Below are positions 39,949 to 47,131 of a stretch of DNA of 64,000 nucleotides, in pieces. The stretch covers positions 372,001 to 436,000 of the forward strand of contig CBDDIP010000002.1 of the NCBI GenBank assembly GCA_965229005.1, given 5' to 3'. The first letter of the stretch is position 1, and the number at the start of each line of letters is the position of its first letter. The stretch comes from CBDDIP01 sp965229005 (GTDB taxonomy: Bacteria > Actinomycetota > Acidimicrobiia > Acidimicrobiales > Ilumatobacteraceae). The notes beneath the pieces are model-generated. The model saw only the letters and a list, made by a program, of their open reading frames with translations. It ran no database searches and was not told where the DNA came from. The translations under genes and the position numbers were made by a program.

Positions 39949-41178
39949 TCAGGCGCGAGGCACCAGGCGGACCGGGAGCTCGTCGATGCCGATGACGAAG
40001 TTGCCCCGTCGTTGATGCGGTGTGACGTCGGGGTCGACGAGCTCGATCGTCTCGAAGCGAGCCAGCAGCTCTTCGAACAGGATGCGCAGCTCCAGTCGGG
40101 CGAGCGGTGCGCCGAGGCAGTGATGGCGCCCGTAGGCGCCGAAGGCGACGTGCGGGTTCGGGTCGCGTCGAACGTCGAAGCGCTGCGGCTCGTCGAACAC
40201 CGCCTCGTCGAGGTTGGCCGACGGGTAGAGCAGCAGCATCCGGTCGCCCTCGTGGATCCGCTGGCCGCACAGCTCCACGTCGCGGGTCGCCGTGCGGTTC
40301 ATGTTCTTCACCGGCGTCGCCCAGCGGAGCATCTCCTCCACGGCGGTCGGGATCAACGACGGATCGGCACGCAGCAGCGCCAGCTGGTCGGGGTGGCGCA
40401 ACAGGGCGTCCGTCCCGGCGGAGATCACGTGCCGGGTGGTCTCGTCGCCGCCCACCAGCACGAGCATCGCCTCGAACATCACGTCCGTGTCGTTCAACCG
40501 CTTGCCGTCACGCTCGGCGTCGCACATCAGGCTGATCAGATCGGTGTTGCCCTTGCCCCGGACCGTCGCGGCGTGGGCGAGGATGTACTCGTTCCACTCG
40601 GTGATCGCCTGGATGATCTGGTCCAGCAGCTCGACGTCGCCGGCGGCGAACAGGTCGGACCAGTGCAACAGCTGCGCATGGTCCGACTCGGGCAGGCCCA
40701 TCATCGTGCCGATCATGAACATCGGTAGTGGCGTGGCGATGTCGCGGACGAGGTCGCACTCGCCTCGGTCGGCAACCGCGTCGAGCAGCTCCCCGACCTT
40801 CTGGCGGAGGTACGGCTCGTGGTCCTTCACCCGCTGCACCGTGAACCCGGCCTTGACGATGCCTCGCCGGAACGAGTGCTCCGGTGCGTCCATGTTGATC
40901 ATGCTCGGCACGGAGCTCTCGGGACGCGAGCCCTGGCCGGAGCAGAACGTCTGCCAGTCCTTGGCGGCGATGCGGACCGCGTCGTGTGACGCCAGCCCCC
41001 AGATGCCGGTTGCGTCGTCCCAGTACACGGGAGCGTTGGCGCGCATCCACGCGAAGCGCTCGGCGGGTTCGACGTAGAAGTCGGGCGACAGCAGGCGGAT
41101 GTCGTCGCGCGTGGGGTGACCGGCGGCGCCGCGGCCGGCGCGGTCCAGCGGCACGCCGAAGTTGGGGACGTCGCTCAC
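39949..41178 (-). CDS. Cytochrome P450
   Basis: A 409-residue soluble P450. The I-helix oxygen-binding motif is LVLVGGDETTRHVI, the ExxR motif is in VEEMLRWATP, and the heme-Cys loop is FGAYGRHHCLGAPLARLE, where the Cys is the fifth iron ligand. An N-terminal membrane anchor is absent, as expected in bacteria. The sequence resembles mycobacterial steroid/terpenoid hydroxylases (CYP125/142-like), but I cannot assign a subfamily. It lies 13 bp downstream of an SDR gene on the same strand, suggesting a hydroxylation-oxidation pair. No ferredoxin is adjacent. Confidence 0.93.
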   Translation of the reverse strand: MSDVPNFGVPLDRAGRGAAGHPTRDDIRLLSPDFYVEPAERFAWMRANAPVYWDDATGIWGLASHDAVRIAAKDWQTFCSGQGSRPESSVPSMINMDAPEHSFRRGIVKAGFTVQRVKDHEPYLRQKVGELLDAVADRGECDLVRDIATPLPMFMIGTMMGLPESDHAQLLHWSDLFAAGDVELLDQIIQAITEWNEYILAHAATVRGKGNTDLISLMCDAERDGKRLNDTDVMFEAMLVLVGGDETTRHVISAGTDALLRHPDQLALLRADPSLIPTAVEEMLRWATPVKNMNRTATRDVELCGQRIHEGDRMLLLYPSANLDEAVFDEPQRFDVRRDPNPHVAFGAYGRHHCLGAPLARLELRILFEELLARFETIELVDPDVTPHQRRGNFVIGIDELPVRLVPRA

Positions 41179-41191
41179 CCCTGACCGCCCA

Positions 41192-42016
41192 TCAGCTCTG
41201 CTTGCCCATCAGCGCATCGAGATGACCGCGGAACAACGTGCCGATCAACGGATCGAGGTTCGGCCCGCGGCGCAGGCTGTGGCCGCCGTCGACACCGAAC
41301 GTCTGCCCGGTGATCCACGCCGCGTCGTCACCGGCGAGGAAGCGCACCGCCGCGGCGATCTCGTCCACCGTGCCGGTGCGACCGAGCGGCATCTGGGCGA
41401 GGTAGTCGGCGAGCGTCGTCGGGTCGCTGCCCAACGCGTCGGAGGCGTCGGTCGGCACGAGGCCCGGCCGGATGGCGTTCACCCGCACGCCGAACTCGCC
41501 GAGCTCGTCGGCCGCGTTGCGGACCAGCATGTCGACGGCTGCCTTGCTGACGGAGTACGCGGCGATCTGGCGATGGGTGTGCGATGCCGCGATCGATGAG
41601 ATGGCCACGATCGAGCCACCACCACTGCGAGCGATGAGCGGCGCCGTGTGCTTGATGGTCAGGAACGAGCCGATGACGTTGATGTCCAACTGCGTGCGCC
41701 AGCCGGCGACGTCGCCCATCACGATCGGTCCGGCGGTGAACCCGCCGCCGGCGTTGACCACGGCGATGTGCAACGAGCCGAGCGGTTCGGCGGCAACCTG
41801 CGCCGCATGTGCGACCTGCTGCTCGTCCTGAACGTCGCAGACCACGTACCGGGCGTCGTTCCCGATCTCGGTGACTGCGGCGGCGAGCACGTCCTCGCGA
41901 CGTCCGCAGATCGTGACGAGTGCACCGTCGGCGGCGAGACGACGCGCGCAGCCCAGCCCGATCCCGGTGCCGCCGCCCGTCACCAATGCGGCTCTGCCTG
42001 CCAAGTCGAGTGCCAT
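41192..42016 (-). CDS. Short-chain dehydrogenase/reductase
   Basis: A 274-residue SDR: ALVTGGGTGIGLGCARRLA (TGxxxGIG), VVNAGGGF (NAG), catalytic Ser in AISSIAAS, YSVSK as YxxxK, and ITGQTFGVDGG. The C-terminal tail (SLRRGPNLDPLIGTLFRGHLDAL) matches a group often linked to sterol or terpenoid oxidation in actinomycetes. It is upstream of, and probably co-transcribed with, the P450 gene. Confidence 0.9.
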   Translation of the reverse strand: MALDLAGRAALVTGGGTGIGLGCARRLAADGALVTICGRREDVLAAAVTEIGNDARYVVCDVQDEQQVAHAAQVAAEPLGSLHIAVVNAGGGFTAGPIVMGDVAGWRTQLDINVIGSFLTIKHTAPLIARSGGGSIVAISSIAASHTHRQIAAYSVSKAAVDMLVRNAADELGEFGVRVNAIRPGLVPTDASDALGSDPTTLADYLAQMPLGRTGTVDEIAAAVRFLAGDDAAWITGQTFGVDGGHSLRRGPNLDPLIGTLFRGHLDALMGKQS

Positions 42017-42163
42017 CAGGCTTCCGCCTCCTCTGGATCAACGATGTGGATCACGAGCGTGCCCGATGGCAGTGCCCTGATCAGTCGAACGTCCGCAGTC
42101 TTCCAGTTCACCTGCGTCGATCCGCCAGCCGGGTCGCAACCTGGCTCACCTCAGGAAACGCGC

Positions 42164-42203
42164 ACCGGGCGCCCGCCGCCACGTCGGCGTGCGGGCGCCC
42201 GGT
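42164..42203. terminator. Strong hairpin after hsp20
   Basis: Perfect 13-bp arms ACCGGGCGCCCGC (42164-42176) and GCGGGCGCCCGGT (42191-42203) enclose a 14-nt loop. It lies 22 bp beyond the minus-strand hsp20 stop and separates it from the SDR gene. There is no T-tract. The remainder of the 209-bp gap holds no gene I can see. Confidence 0.75.
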
Positions 42204-42225
42204 TCGAGCGTGGGTCGTCCGGTGG

Positions 42226-42666
42226 TCAGGTGGACGCGGCTTCGATCGCCTCCGGCGCCGACTGACGCCCGTGACCCACTTCGACCTTGCGTGGCTTCGC
42301 CTGCTCGGCAACCGGGATGCGAACGGTGAGCACACCGTCGTGCAGGTCGGCCTCGAGGTGCTCCAGGTCGAGCCCGTCACCGAGCTGGATCTGACGTCGG
42401 AAGGTGCCGCGGTAGCGCTCGGCGAAGTAGGGCTGATCGGCCTCCTGGCGCTGCCAGTTGCGCTCGGCGGCGATCGTGAGGACGTTGCGCTCGACGGTGA
42501 TGTCGAGACTCTCCGCCTTCACGCCGGGCAGGTCGATGTGCACCCACACGTCGCTGCCGCGCCGGAAGGCATCCATCGGCATCACGCCGCCGGTGCCCGG
42601 TTGCCGGCCCGCCAGCCGGCTGAAGATCGTGTCGAGGTCGCGGAACGGGTCGGTCTGGATCAACAT
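42226..42666 (-). CDS. Hsp20/alpha-crystallin family small heat-shock protein
   Basis: A 146-residue ATP-independent holdase. The alpha-crystallin domain spans about residues 35-130: VWVHIDLPGVKAESLDITVERNVLTIAAER in part (DLPGVKAESLDITVE), YRGTFRRQIQLGDGLD and ADLHDGVLTVRIPV, with the C-terminal I-x-I-like element reduced. The start ATG 42666 follows GAAGGAG and directly abuts a TGTTGAC element of the shared operator. It is divergent from the recombinase-like gene, so the two probably share regulation. Confidence 0.93.
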   Translation of the reverse strand: MLIQTDPFRDLDTIFSRLAGRQPGTGGVMPMDAFRRGSDVWVHIDLPGVKAESLDITVERNVLTIAAERNWQRQEADQPYFAERYRGTFRRQIQLGDGLDLEHLEADLHDGVLTVRIPVAEQAKPRKVEVGHGRQSAPEAIEAAST

Positions 42667-42768
42667 GTCAACACTCCTTCGTCGTGGTGGGGGGACCACG
42701 TCGATCCCCTGGGTCAGTCAACATAATATGCGCGGTTATGTTGACGATCAAGCGGTTTTTATGTTGAC
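42667..42768. promoter_or_regulatory. Repeated GTCAACATAA / TTATGTTGAC operator between hsp20 and the recombinase gene
   Basis: A perfect inverted repeat, GTCAACATAA (42717-42726) and TTATGTTGAC (42736-42745) with a 9-bp spacer, is followed by a third copy TTATGTTGAC (42759-42768). A partial copy GTCAACA (42667-42673) abuts the hsp20 start. The copies at 42736 and 42759 are 23 bp apart. It differs from HspR (HAIR) and CIRCE elements. Confidence 0.7.
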
Positions 42769-42799
42769 CTCGTCACCAGCGGATGGCATCATCCGACGC

Positions 42800-43678
42800 A
42801 TGGCATCGAAGGCGGCCCGTCGAGATCCGGAGGCAGCTCGAAGCTCGGTCGTCGAGCGTTGGCTCACGACGCAGACGTCCTCGAACACGCGCGCTGCCTA
42901 CAGCTCCGATCTGAACACCTTCGCAACGTGGTGTGCCCGCCAGGGCGAGATCCCGCTCGTCGCCGACGCGGCGACGTTGATCGCGTTCCAGGCCGCCCGC
43001 GAAGCATCCGGCGACAGCGCGTCGACGATCCGACGGCGATGGTCTGCGTTGTCCTCGTTCTACGACTTCGCCGTCGAACAGCGCCTGCGACCGGCCAATC
43101 CGACGGTCGGGGTCCGACGACCGAAGGTCCAGTCGGGCGATCCCAGTCCGACGGTCCGGCTGTCCGACGCTGCCGTCGCCAGTTGTCGGACGATCGCCGC
43201 AGCGCTCGACCCCCGCCTGGACGCGCTCGTCGCACTGCTCGTGCTGGATGGGCTCAAGGTCTCCGAGGCACTCGCCCTCGACGTGGACGACATCACGGGC
43301 CGGCCACCGACGACCAGCCTCACGGTGCGACGAGGAGGCACGTCGAAGCGGATCGTGCTCGACAGCGAGACCGCGGCAGCGCTGCGTCGATGCGTTGGCA
43401 AGCGGCGTGGCGGGCCGGTGTTCGTCAGCGAGCAGTCGACAGGATCGAAACCATCGCGTCGACTCACACGATTCGGCGCGGACCATCTCATCCGCCAGCT
43501 CAACACGCGCTCGACGAGCGAGCGGGTCACTGCGAACGCGCTGCGACGATTCCACATCAACTCGAGTGAGGCGGACGGCACGGACCTGGAGGACATCCGG
43601 GATCGGGCCGGCCTGGCCGATGTTCGAAGCGTTCGGCGGTACGTCAACTCGACGACGAACGAGGAGGAGACATCATGA
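42800..43678 (+). CDS. Tyrosine-recombinase-fold protein with degenerate active site
   Basis: A 292-residue XerC/D-like protein. Residues 12-105 form the SAM-like core-binding domain (TRAAYSSDLNTFATWC; STIRRRWSALSSFYDFAV). Residues 120-285 form the catalytic domain. Arg I is replaced by Lys (LDGLKVSEALAL, K153). The HxLR box reads NALR (N246, R249). The second His position is Leu (L272). The nucleophile Tyr remains (Y281). With two or three of the six catalytic positions changed it is probably inactive, or works only as a DNA-binding protein. ATG 42761 within the operator is an alternative start. It lies outside the island. Confidence 0.8.
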   Translation: MASKAARRDPEAARSSVVERWLTTQTSSNTRAAYSSDLNTFATWCARQGEIPLVADAATLIAFQAAREASGDSASTIRRRWSALSSFYDFAVEQRLRPANPTVGVRRPKVQSGDPSPTVRLSDAAVASCRTIAAALDPRLDALVALLVLDGLKVSEALALDVDDITGRPPTTSLTVRRGGTSKRIVLDSETAAALRRCVGKRRGGPVFVSEQSTGSKPSRRLTRFGADHLIRQLNTRSTSERVTANALRRFHINSSEADGTDLEDIRDRAGLADVRSVRRYVNSTTNEEETS

Positions 43679-43812
43679 CGGCGCTCATCGCGGCGATCCC
43701 GCACATCACCGACTCGCCGGTGCAGCGAACGAGACGAGACCTGTTCCGGATGTTGGTCGGAGCCGACGGCGCGTGGCGTCCTCGACTGCCGCGCCGGCGT
43801 GGCGCCCACTGA
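43675..43812 (+). CDS. Small basic protein coupled to the recombinase-like gene
   Basis: A 45-residue frame starting at ATG 43675, overlapping the recombinase stop (ATGA), with the very strong GAGGAGGAG directly upstream. Sequence: TALIAAIPHITDSPVQRTRR, then DLFRMLVGADGAWRPRLPRRRGAH. It is Arg-rich at the C-terminus and possibly binds nucleic acid. The ribosome-binding site and overlap are the main support. No family is recognised. Confidence 0.55.
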   Translation: MTALIAAIPHITDSPVQRTRRDLFRMLVGADGAWRPRLPRRRGAH

Positions 43813-43822
43813 CACCAGGGTC

Positions 43823-44305
43823 ATGACGACCATGTCCAGCGCGCACGATCAGGGCGACATGCGTGCTTCGCTGATCTTCGTCGCCCGTGCAGAGCGACGC
43901 GCAGCACGACGAGCGTTGGACGTGCTCGGGTACGCCGTCGCGGCTCCACTCCCACGCAGGCACAGGACGTGGATGCACCGCGTCTCGGTCGCCATCGACT
44001 CGCTCCAAGCTGCGCTGCAGATCCGACTTCCCGGCGAGGGCGCTCCGCTCGGTCCGCTCGACGAGCTTGCGCTCGTCCATCCCGCCCACCTCGAGCGCGT
44101 CGCGCAGCTCCAGCAGGAGCTGCTCGATCTCACGATCGCTGTCGCGTCGCTGAAGGAGCTCGTCGAACTGGACACGATCGTCGCCATCGATCCCACCGAC
44201 ATCAGGGTTCGGCTCGACGTGCTGACGCAGCAGTTCCGGGAGCATCAGGCGAGCGAGGCGGCTCTGATCAGCGAAGTGGTCGGGGTCGCGATCGACGAGA
44301 CCTGA
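43823..44305 (+). CDS. Helical hypothetical protein
   Basis: A 160-residue protein: an Arg/Ala-rich start (ARAERRAARRALDVLGYAV), then long amphipathic helices (HLERVAQLQQELLDLTIAVASLKELVELD; RLDVLTQQFREHQASEAALISEVV) with heptad character suggesting coiled coil. Start ATG 43823 follows AGGG; an in-frame GTG at 43799 would overlap the preceding small gene. It is the last gene of the recombinase-like unit. I do not recognise it. Confidence 0.55.
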   Translation: MTTMSSAHDQGDMRASLIFVARAERRAARRALDVLGYAVAAPLPRRHRTWMHRVSVAIDSLQAALQIRLPGEGAPLGPLDELALVHPAHLERVAQLQQELLDLTIAVASLKELVELDTIVAIDPTDIRVRLDVLTQQFREHQASEAALISEVVGVAIDET

Positions 44306-44340
44306 GTGCGCTTCGCACGCAACGGTCGACGGCCGAACAG

Positions 44341-44376
44341 GACGGTGCCGCACCGGTCACCCGGTGCGGCACCGTC
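44341..44376. terminator. Bidirectional terminator between convergent genes
   Basis: Perfect 16-bp arms GACGGTGCCGCACCGG (44341-44356) and CCGGTGCGGCACCGTC (44361-44376) around TCAC. It sits between the plus-strand gene ending at 44305 and the minus-strand fasciclin gene ending at 44397, so it can serve both. Confidence 0.85.
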
Positions 44377-44396
44377 GTCTGTCGGTCAGGTGCCGG

Positions 44397-45032
44397 TCAG
44401 ACGTTGATCGGCAGCAGCACGCGATCGATGGCGTGGGCGATGCCGTTCGAGGCCCGCAGGTTCGGCAGGATGACCTGCGGGTTGCGCAGGTCCGGGTCGT
44501 TGTCGATGAGGCTGACGGTCTTGAACCAACGTCCCTGGACGTCGACGGTCAGGGTGGCACCGTTCAGGGTGGTCAGCACCGCGCCGTCGGACTTGAGCGC
44601 CGTCTTGTAGTCAACGACCGTCCCGAGGATGTGGTACGTCAGCACCGCCTTCACGGTGTCCAGCCCGAGGCCGGCGACCGCGGCGAAGACGTCGGCTTCC
44701 TTCTTGGGTGCGGTGCCGGTGAGGGACTTCACCAGTGAGCGGAAGGCAGCGTCGGTGGGCAGGAACACGGTCAGGTTGCTGGCCGGATCGTTCGCCGCAG
44801 CGACGAGGTCGGGGTACAGCTTCAGCGCTTCGGTGACGATGTCGAAGTCGTAGGCGAAGCGGTCGAACCCGGCGGCATCGTCGTACTTGGCGTCGGCCAG
44901 CAGCAGACCGACGAGCGTCGGCCTCTGGTGCGTGGATGGCGCGGCTTGCGCGATGCCGGGTGCGGCGACGGCTGCGACAACGGTGGCGCACAGCCCGGCG
45001 AGCATCGCGCGCTTGGTCCGTGAGTGCTTCAT
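44397..45032 (-). CDS. Secreted fasciclin (FAS1) domain protein
   Basis: A 211-residue protein with a signal peptide (KHSRTKRAMLAGLCATVVAAVAAPGIAQAAPS, given here by its ends KHSRTKR and GIAQAAPS; cleavage near residue 30). One FAS1 domain follows: FDIVTEALKLYPDLVAAAND, NLTVFLPTDAAFRSL, VKAVLTYHILGTVVDY and NGIAHAIDRVLLP. Such proteins are adhesion-like and lie outside the membrane (MPT70/MPT83 type). The start ATG 45032 has GAGGAGG upstream. Its promoter carries the same motif as the adjacent ECF sigma gene, so it is probably a member of that regulon. Confidence 0.9.
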   Translation of the reverse strand: MKHSRTKRAMLAGLCATVVAAVAAPGIAQAAPSTHQRPTLVGLLLADAKYDDAAGFDRFAYDFDIVTEALKLYPDLVAAANDPASNLTVFLPTDAAFRSLVKSLTGTAPKKEADVFAAVAGLGLDTVKAVLTYHILGTVVDYKTALKSDGAVLTTLNGATLTVDVQGRWFKTVSLIDNDPDLRNPQVILPNLRASNGIAHAIDRVLLPINV

Positions 45033-45078
45033 GGGTCCTCCTCGAGTCGACGAGCGCCGATCGCCCGTCGAACCAGTA

Positions 45079-45107
45079 CTTGGCATCGCGCCGTCCTCGC
45101 GGATGCA
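45079..45107 (-). promoter_or_regulatory. ECF-type promoter of the fasciclin gene: TGCATCC-N16-GCCAAG
   Basis: On the minus strand TGCATCC (45107-45101) is followed after 16 nt by GCCAAG (45084-45079). The same arrangement occurs on the plus strand before the sigma gene. The -35-like part resembles the CCATCC of mycobacterial SigK promoters. Confidence 0.65.
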
Positions 45108-45143
45108 CTTCGCTCGGGATCGGGTGGAAATTGCACGCCGCGA

Positions 45144-45172
45144 TGCATCCAGGAAGGGCATCGGCTGCCAAC
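45144..45172 (+). promoter_or_regulatory. ECF-type promoter of the sigma/anti-sigma unit: TGCATCC-N16-GCCAAC
   Basis: TGCATCC at 45144-45150, a 16-nt spacer, and GCCAAC at 45167-45172. It matches the divergent fasciclin promoter in both elements and in spacing, which suggests the sigma factor transcribes its own gene. Confidence 0.65.
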
Positions 45173-45183
45173 TACCAATTGCC

Positions 45184-45756
45184 ATGGCCGAGTCCGTTCG
45201 TCTCGCTCCTTCGCACACGCCGATGCTCACCGATGCCGCAGATCTCGACGGAGCCTTCCGTGACGGTGCACACGACGTGTTGCGTCGCGCCTACGACCGT
45301 CATGGCCCGTTGATCTACACGTTCTGCCGGCGGGCGGTCGGCGCCGAACTGGCGAACGACGTCACCCAGGAGGTGTTCATCACCGCCTGGCGCCAGCGGC
45401 ACCGGTTCGATCCCGAGCGGGGCGTGCTGGCCGGATGGTTGGTCGGCATCGCCCGCAACAAGGTGCTCGAGGCGCTCCGACGACGTCAGCTGCACCTCAT
45501 CGACGACGCGGGATCGGCGGCACCGGACGTCGTGTCGCCGGACTCGGTGGGAGCGCTCGCCGATCGTTTGGTCCTCGCGGACGCGCTCGGTCAGCTGCCG
45601 CTTCGCGCCCAGCGCCTGATCGAGATGTCGTTTCGTGAGGAACTGACCCACGCAGAGATCGCCGATCGCACCGGGCTGCCGCTGGGAACGGTCAAGAGCG
45701 ACATCCGCCGGGGCCTGGCACGCTTGCAACGACTGGTGGACCGATCCGATGACTGA
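45184..45756 (+). CDS. ECF sigma factor (SigK-like)
   Basis: A 190-residue sigma-70-family factor. Region 2: LRRAYDRHGPLIYTFCRRAVG, ANDVTQEVFITAWRQRHRFDPERG (2.2-2.4, with DVTQEVF). Region 4: LPLRAQRLIEMSFREELTHAEIADRTGLPLGTVKSDIRRGLARL in part (LTHAEIADRTGLPLGTVKSDI). Start ATG 45184 leaves almost no leader after the proposed promoter; ATG 45223 is an alternative. It overlaps the anti-sigma gene by 8 bp. Together with the fasciclin neighbour this mirrors SigK-RskA-MPT70/83 of mycobacteria. Confidence 0.9.
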   Translation: MAESVRLAPSHTPMLTDAADLDGAFRDGAHDVLRRAYDRHGPLIYTFCRRAVGAELANDVTQEVFITAWRQRHRFDPERGVLAGWLVGIARNKVLEALRRRQLHLIDDAGSAAPDVVSPDSVGALADRLVLADALGQLPLRAQRLIEMSFREELTHAEIADRTGLPLGTVKSDIRRGLARLQRLVDRSDD

Positions 45757-46375
45757 CGCCGACTACAGCGACGAGGAGCTCGACCTGCTCGCCTCGCTGC
45801 GCGCCCTGCAGCCCGAGGACGCTCGGCTCCACGCGCCGCCCGAGGCAGTGTGGGCCGGGATCGAGCGTGGCGTCGAGGACGGCCCCGCAGCCGCGTCCGC
45901 CGGCGAACCTCGGCGTCGTCGCCACCTGTGGGTGGGTGTGGCCGCCGCTGCGGCGCTGATCGTCGGCATCGGCTCGGCGATCGTGATCGGCGGCCGCGAT
46001 GCAACGACGGTCATCGCCCGAGCCGATCTCAGCAGCGACGGGCTCGCTGGTGCGCCGGCCGGATTGCGTGGTGACGCCGAGGTGGTCGAGTCGGGGAGCG
46101 TCGAGGCGATTCACGTCGATGTCGGCGACCTGCGCCCCGCGTCGGGGGAGTACCTCGAGGTGTGGTTGATCAAGCCGGACGTCTCCGGCATGGTGTCGCT
46201 CGGCACCGTTCGCGCCGACGGCGCCTACGAGTTGCCGCAGGGCCTGCGTCTCGCCGACTACCCGATCGTCGACGTGTCGACGGAGCCCTACGACGGCAAC
46301 CCGTCGCACTCCGGTCTGTCCTTGCTCCGCGGCGTGCTCGACACCGGGCAGACCAACGTCAGCGAGCCCGCCTGA
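45749..46375 (+). CDS. Anti-sigma factor, RskA-like
   Basis: A 208-residue single-pass membrane protein. The N-terminal cytoplasmic region (residues 1-55) would hold the sigma. A transmembrane helix follows (HLWVGVAAAAALIVGIGSAIVIGG). The extracytoplasmic RskA-type domain has GEYLEVWLIKPDVSGMVSLGTVRADGAYELP in part (YLEVWLI, LGTVRADGAYELP) and VDVSTEPYDGNPSHSGLSLLRG. There is no zinc-binding HxxxCxxC motif. It is translated with the sigma gene (8-bp overlap). It probably releases the sigma factor after regulated proteolysis in response to an envelope signal. Confidence 0.88.
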   Translation: MTDADYSDEELDLLASLRALQPEDARLHAPPEAVWAGIERGVEDGPAAASAGEPRRRRHLWVGVAAAAALIVGIGSAIVIGGRDATTVIARADLSSDGLAGAPAGLRGDAEVVESGSVEAIHVDVGDLRPASGEYLEVWLIKPDVSGMVSLGTVRADGAYELPQGLRLADYPIVDVSTEPYDGNPSHSGLSLLRGVLDTGQTNVSEPA

Positions 46376-46460
46376 GACGACGACGGTCTGCGGTTCGAGC
46401 GTGCAGGAGTGTCCAAGCACGGCGCTGCAGCGATACGTTCGCCTGGCGTCGGAGGTCGTT

Positions 46461-46805
46461 GTGGATCGGTTCCAGTACTTGATCGTGATGGCGTTGTGCG
46501 TGCTGGTCACGTTGCCGTTGGAGTGGGTGTTCGACGCACGCGTCTGGCGCCAGCCGCGCCGGCTGGCGCTCGCCGTCGTGCCTGCGCTGCTGGTGTTCGT
46601 CGCCTGGGACATCGCCGCGAGCACGCACGGCACGTGGTCGTTCGAACGCCGCTACACGATCGGGGTCACCCTTCCGGGCGGGATGGCGATCGAGGAGCTC
46701 GTCTTCTTCGTCGTCGTGCCGCTCTGCACGCTCATCACGCTCGAATCGGTGCGCAACGTCCTTGCTGGTCGCACGCCTGCCCAACGCTGGTGGAGGGACC
46801 GCTGA
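46461..46805 (+). CDS. crtYc: Lycopene cyclase subunit (CrtYc-like)
   Basis: A 114-residue membrane protein with three helices, DRFQYLIVMALCVLVTLPLEWVF in part (FQYLIVMALCVLVTLPLE), ALAVVPALLVFVAWDIAA and MAIEELVFFVVVPLCTLITLE. The conserved PLEWVF and EELVFF motifs are typical of heterodimeric lycopene cyclases. The start is GTG 46461 with GGAGG at 46451-46455; the frame extends to 46401 but lacks a ribosome-binding site there. The next gene starts at its stop codon. Together the subunits form beta rings on lycopene. Confidence 0.88.
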   Translation: MDRFQYLIVMALCVLVTLPLEWVFDARVWRQPRRLALAVVPALLVFVAWDIAASTHGTWSFERRYTIGVTLPGGMAIEELVFFVVVPLCTLITLESVRNVLAGRTPAQRWWRDR

Positions 46806-47131
46806 TGCCGATCTACCCGCTGCTGGCAGTCGTGGCGATGGTCGCCGTCATCGCACTCGAGCTCGCGGTCCTGCGCACGGGCGTGTTCCGCAGCGTGGCC
46901 TTCTGGCTGGCGATGGCGATCTCGTTGGCGTTCATGATCCCGGTCGACGGTTGGCTGACGAAGCTCAGCGCACCGATCGTGATCTATCGCTCCGCCGACG
47001 TCAGCGGCATCCGCCCGATCTGGGACATCCTCGTCGAGGAGTACGCCTACGCGTTCGCGCTGCTCACGTTGGTGATCGTGACCTGGGAGCGACTGGGCCG
47101 CACGACAGCGGGCGAAGGGGACGCCGCATGA
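46805..47131 (+). CDS. crtYd: Lycopene cyclase subunit (CrtYd-like)
   Basis: A 108-residue partner subunit with three helices: YPLLAVVAMVAVIALELAVL, SVAFWLAMAISLAFMIPVDGWLT and ILVEEYAYAFALLTLVIVTWE. PVDGWLT, the segment IYRSADVSGIRP and PIWDILVEEYAYAF are family marks. The ATG overlaps the first-subunit stop (TGATG), and its own stop overlaps the hydroxylase start, so the three genes are coupled. Confidence 0.88.
   Translation: MPIYPLLAVVAMVAVIALELAVLRTGVFRSVAFWLAMAISLAFMIPVDGWLTKLSAPIVIYRSADVSGIRPIWDILVEEYAYAFALLTLVIVTWERLGRTTAGEGDAA

Noticed and set aside
42800..43678. Integrase of the tRNA-Arg island
   Set aside because: It lies 13 kb outside the right repeat and lacks several catalytic residues, so it cannot be assigned to the island.
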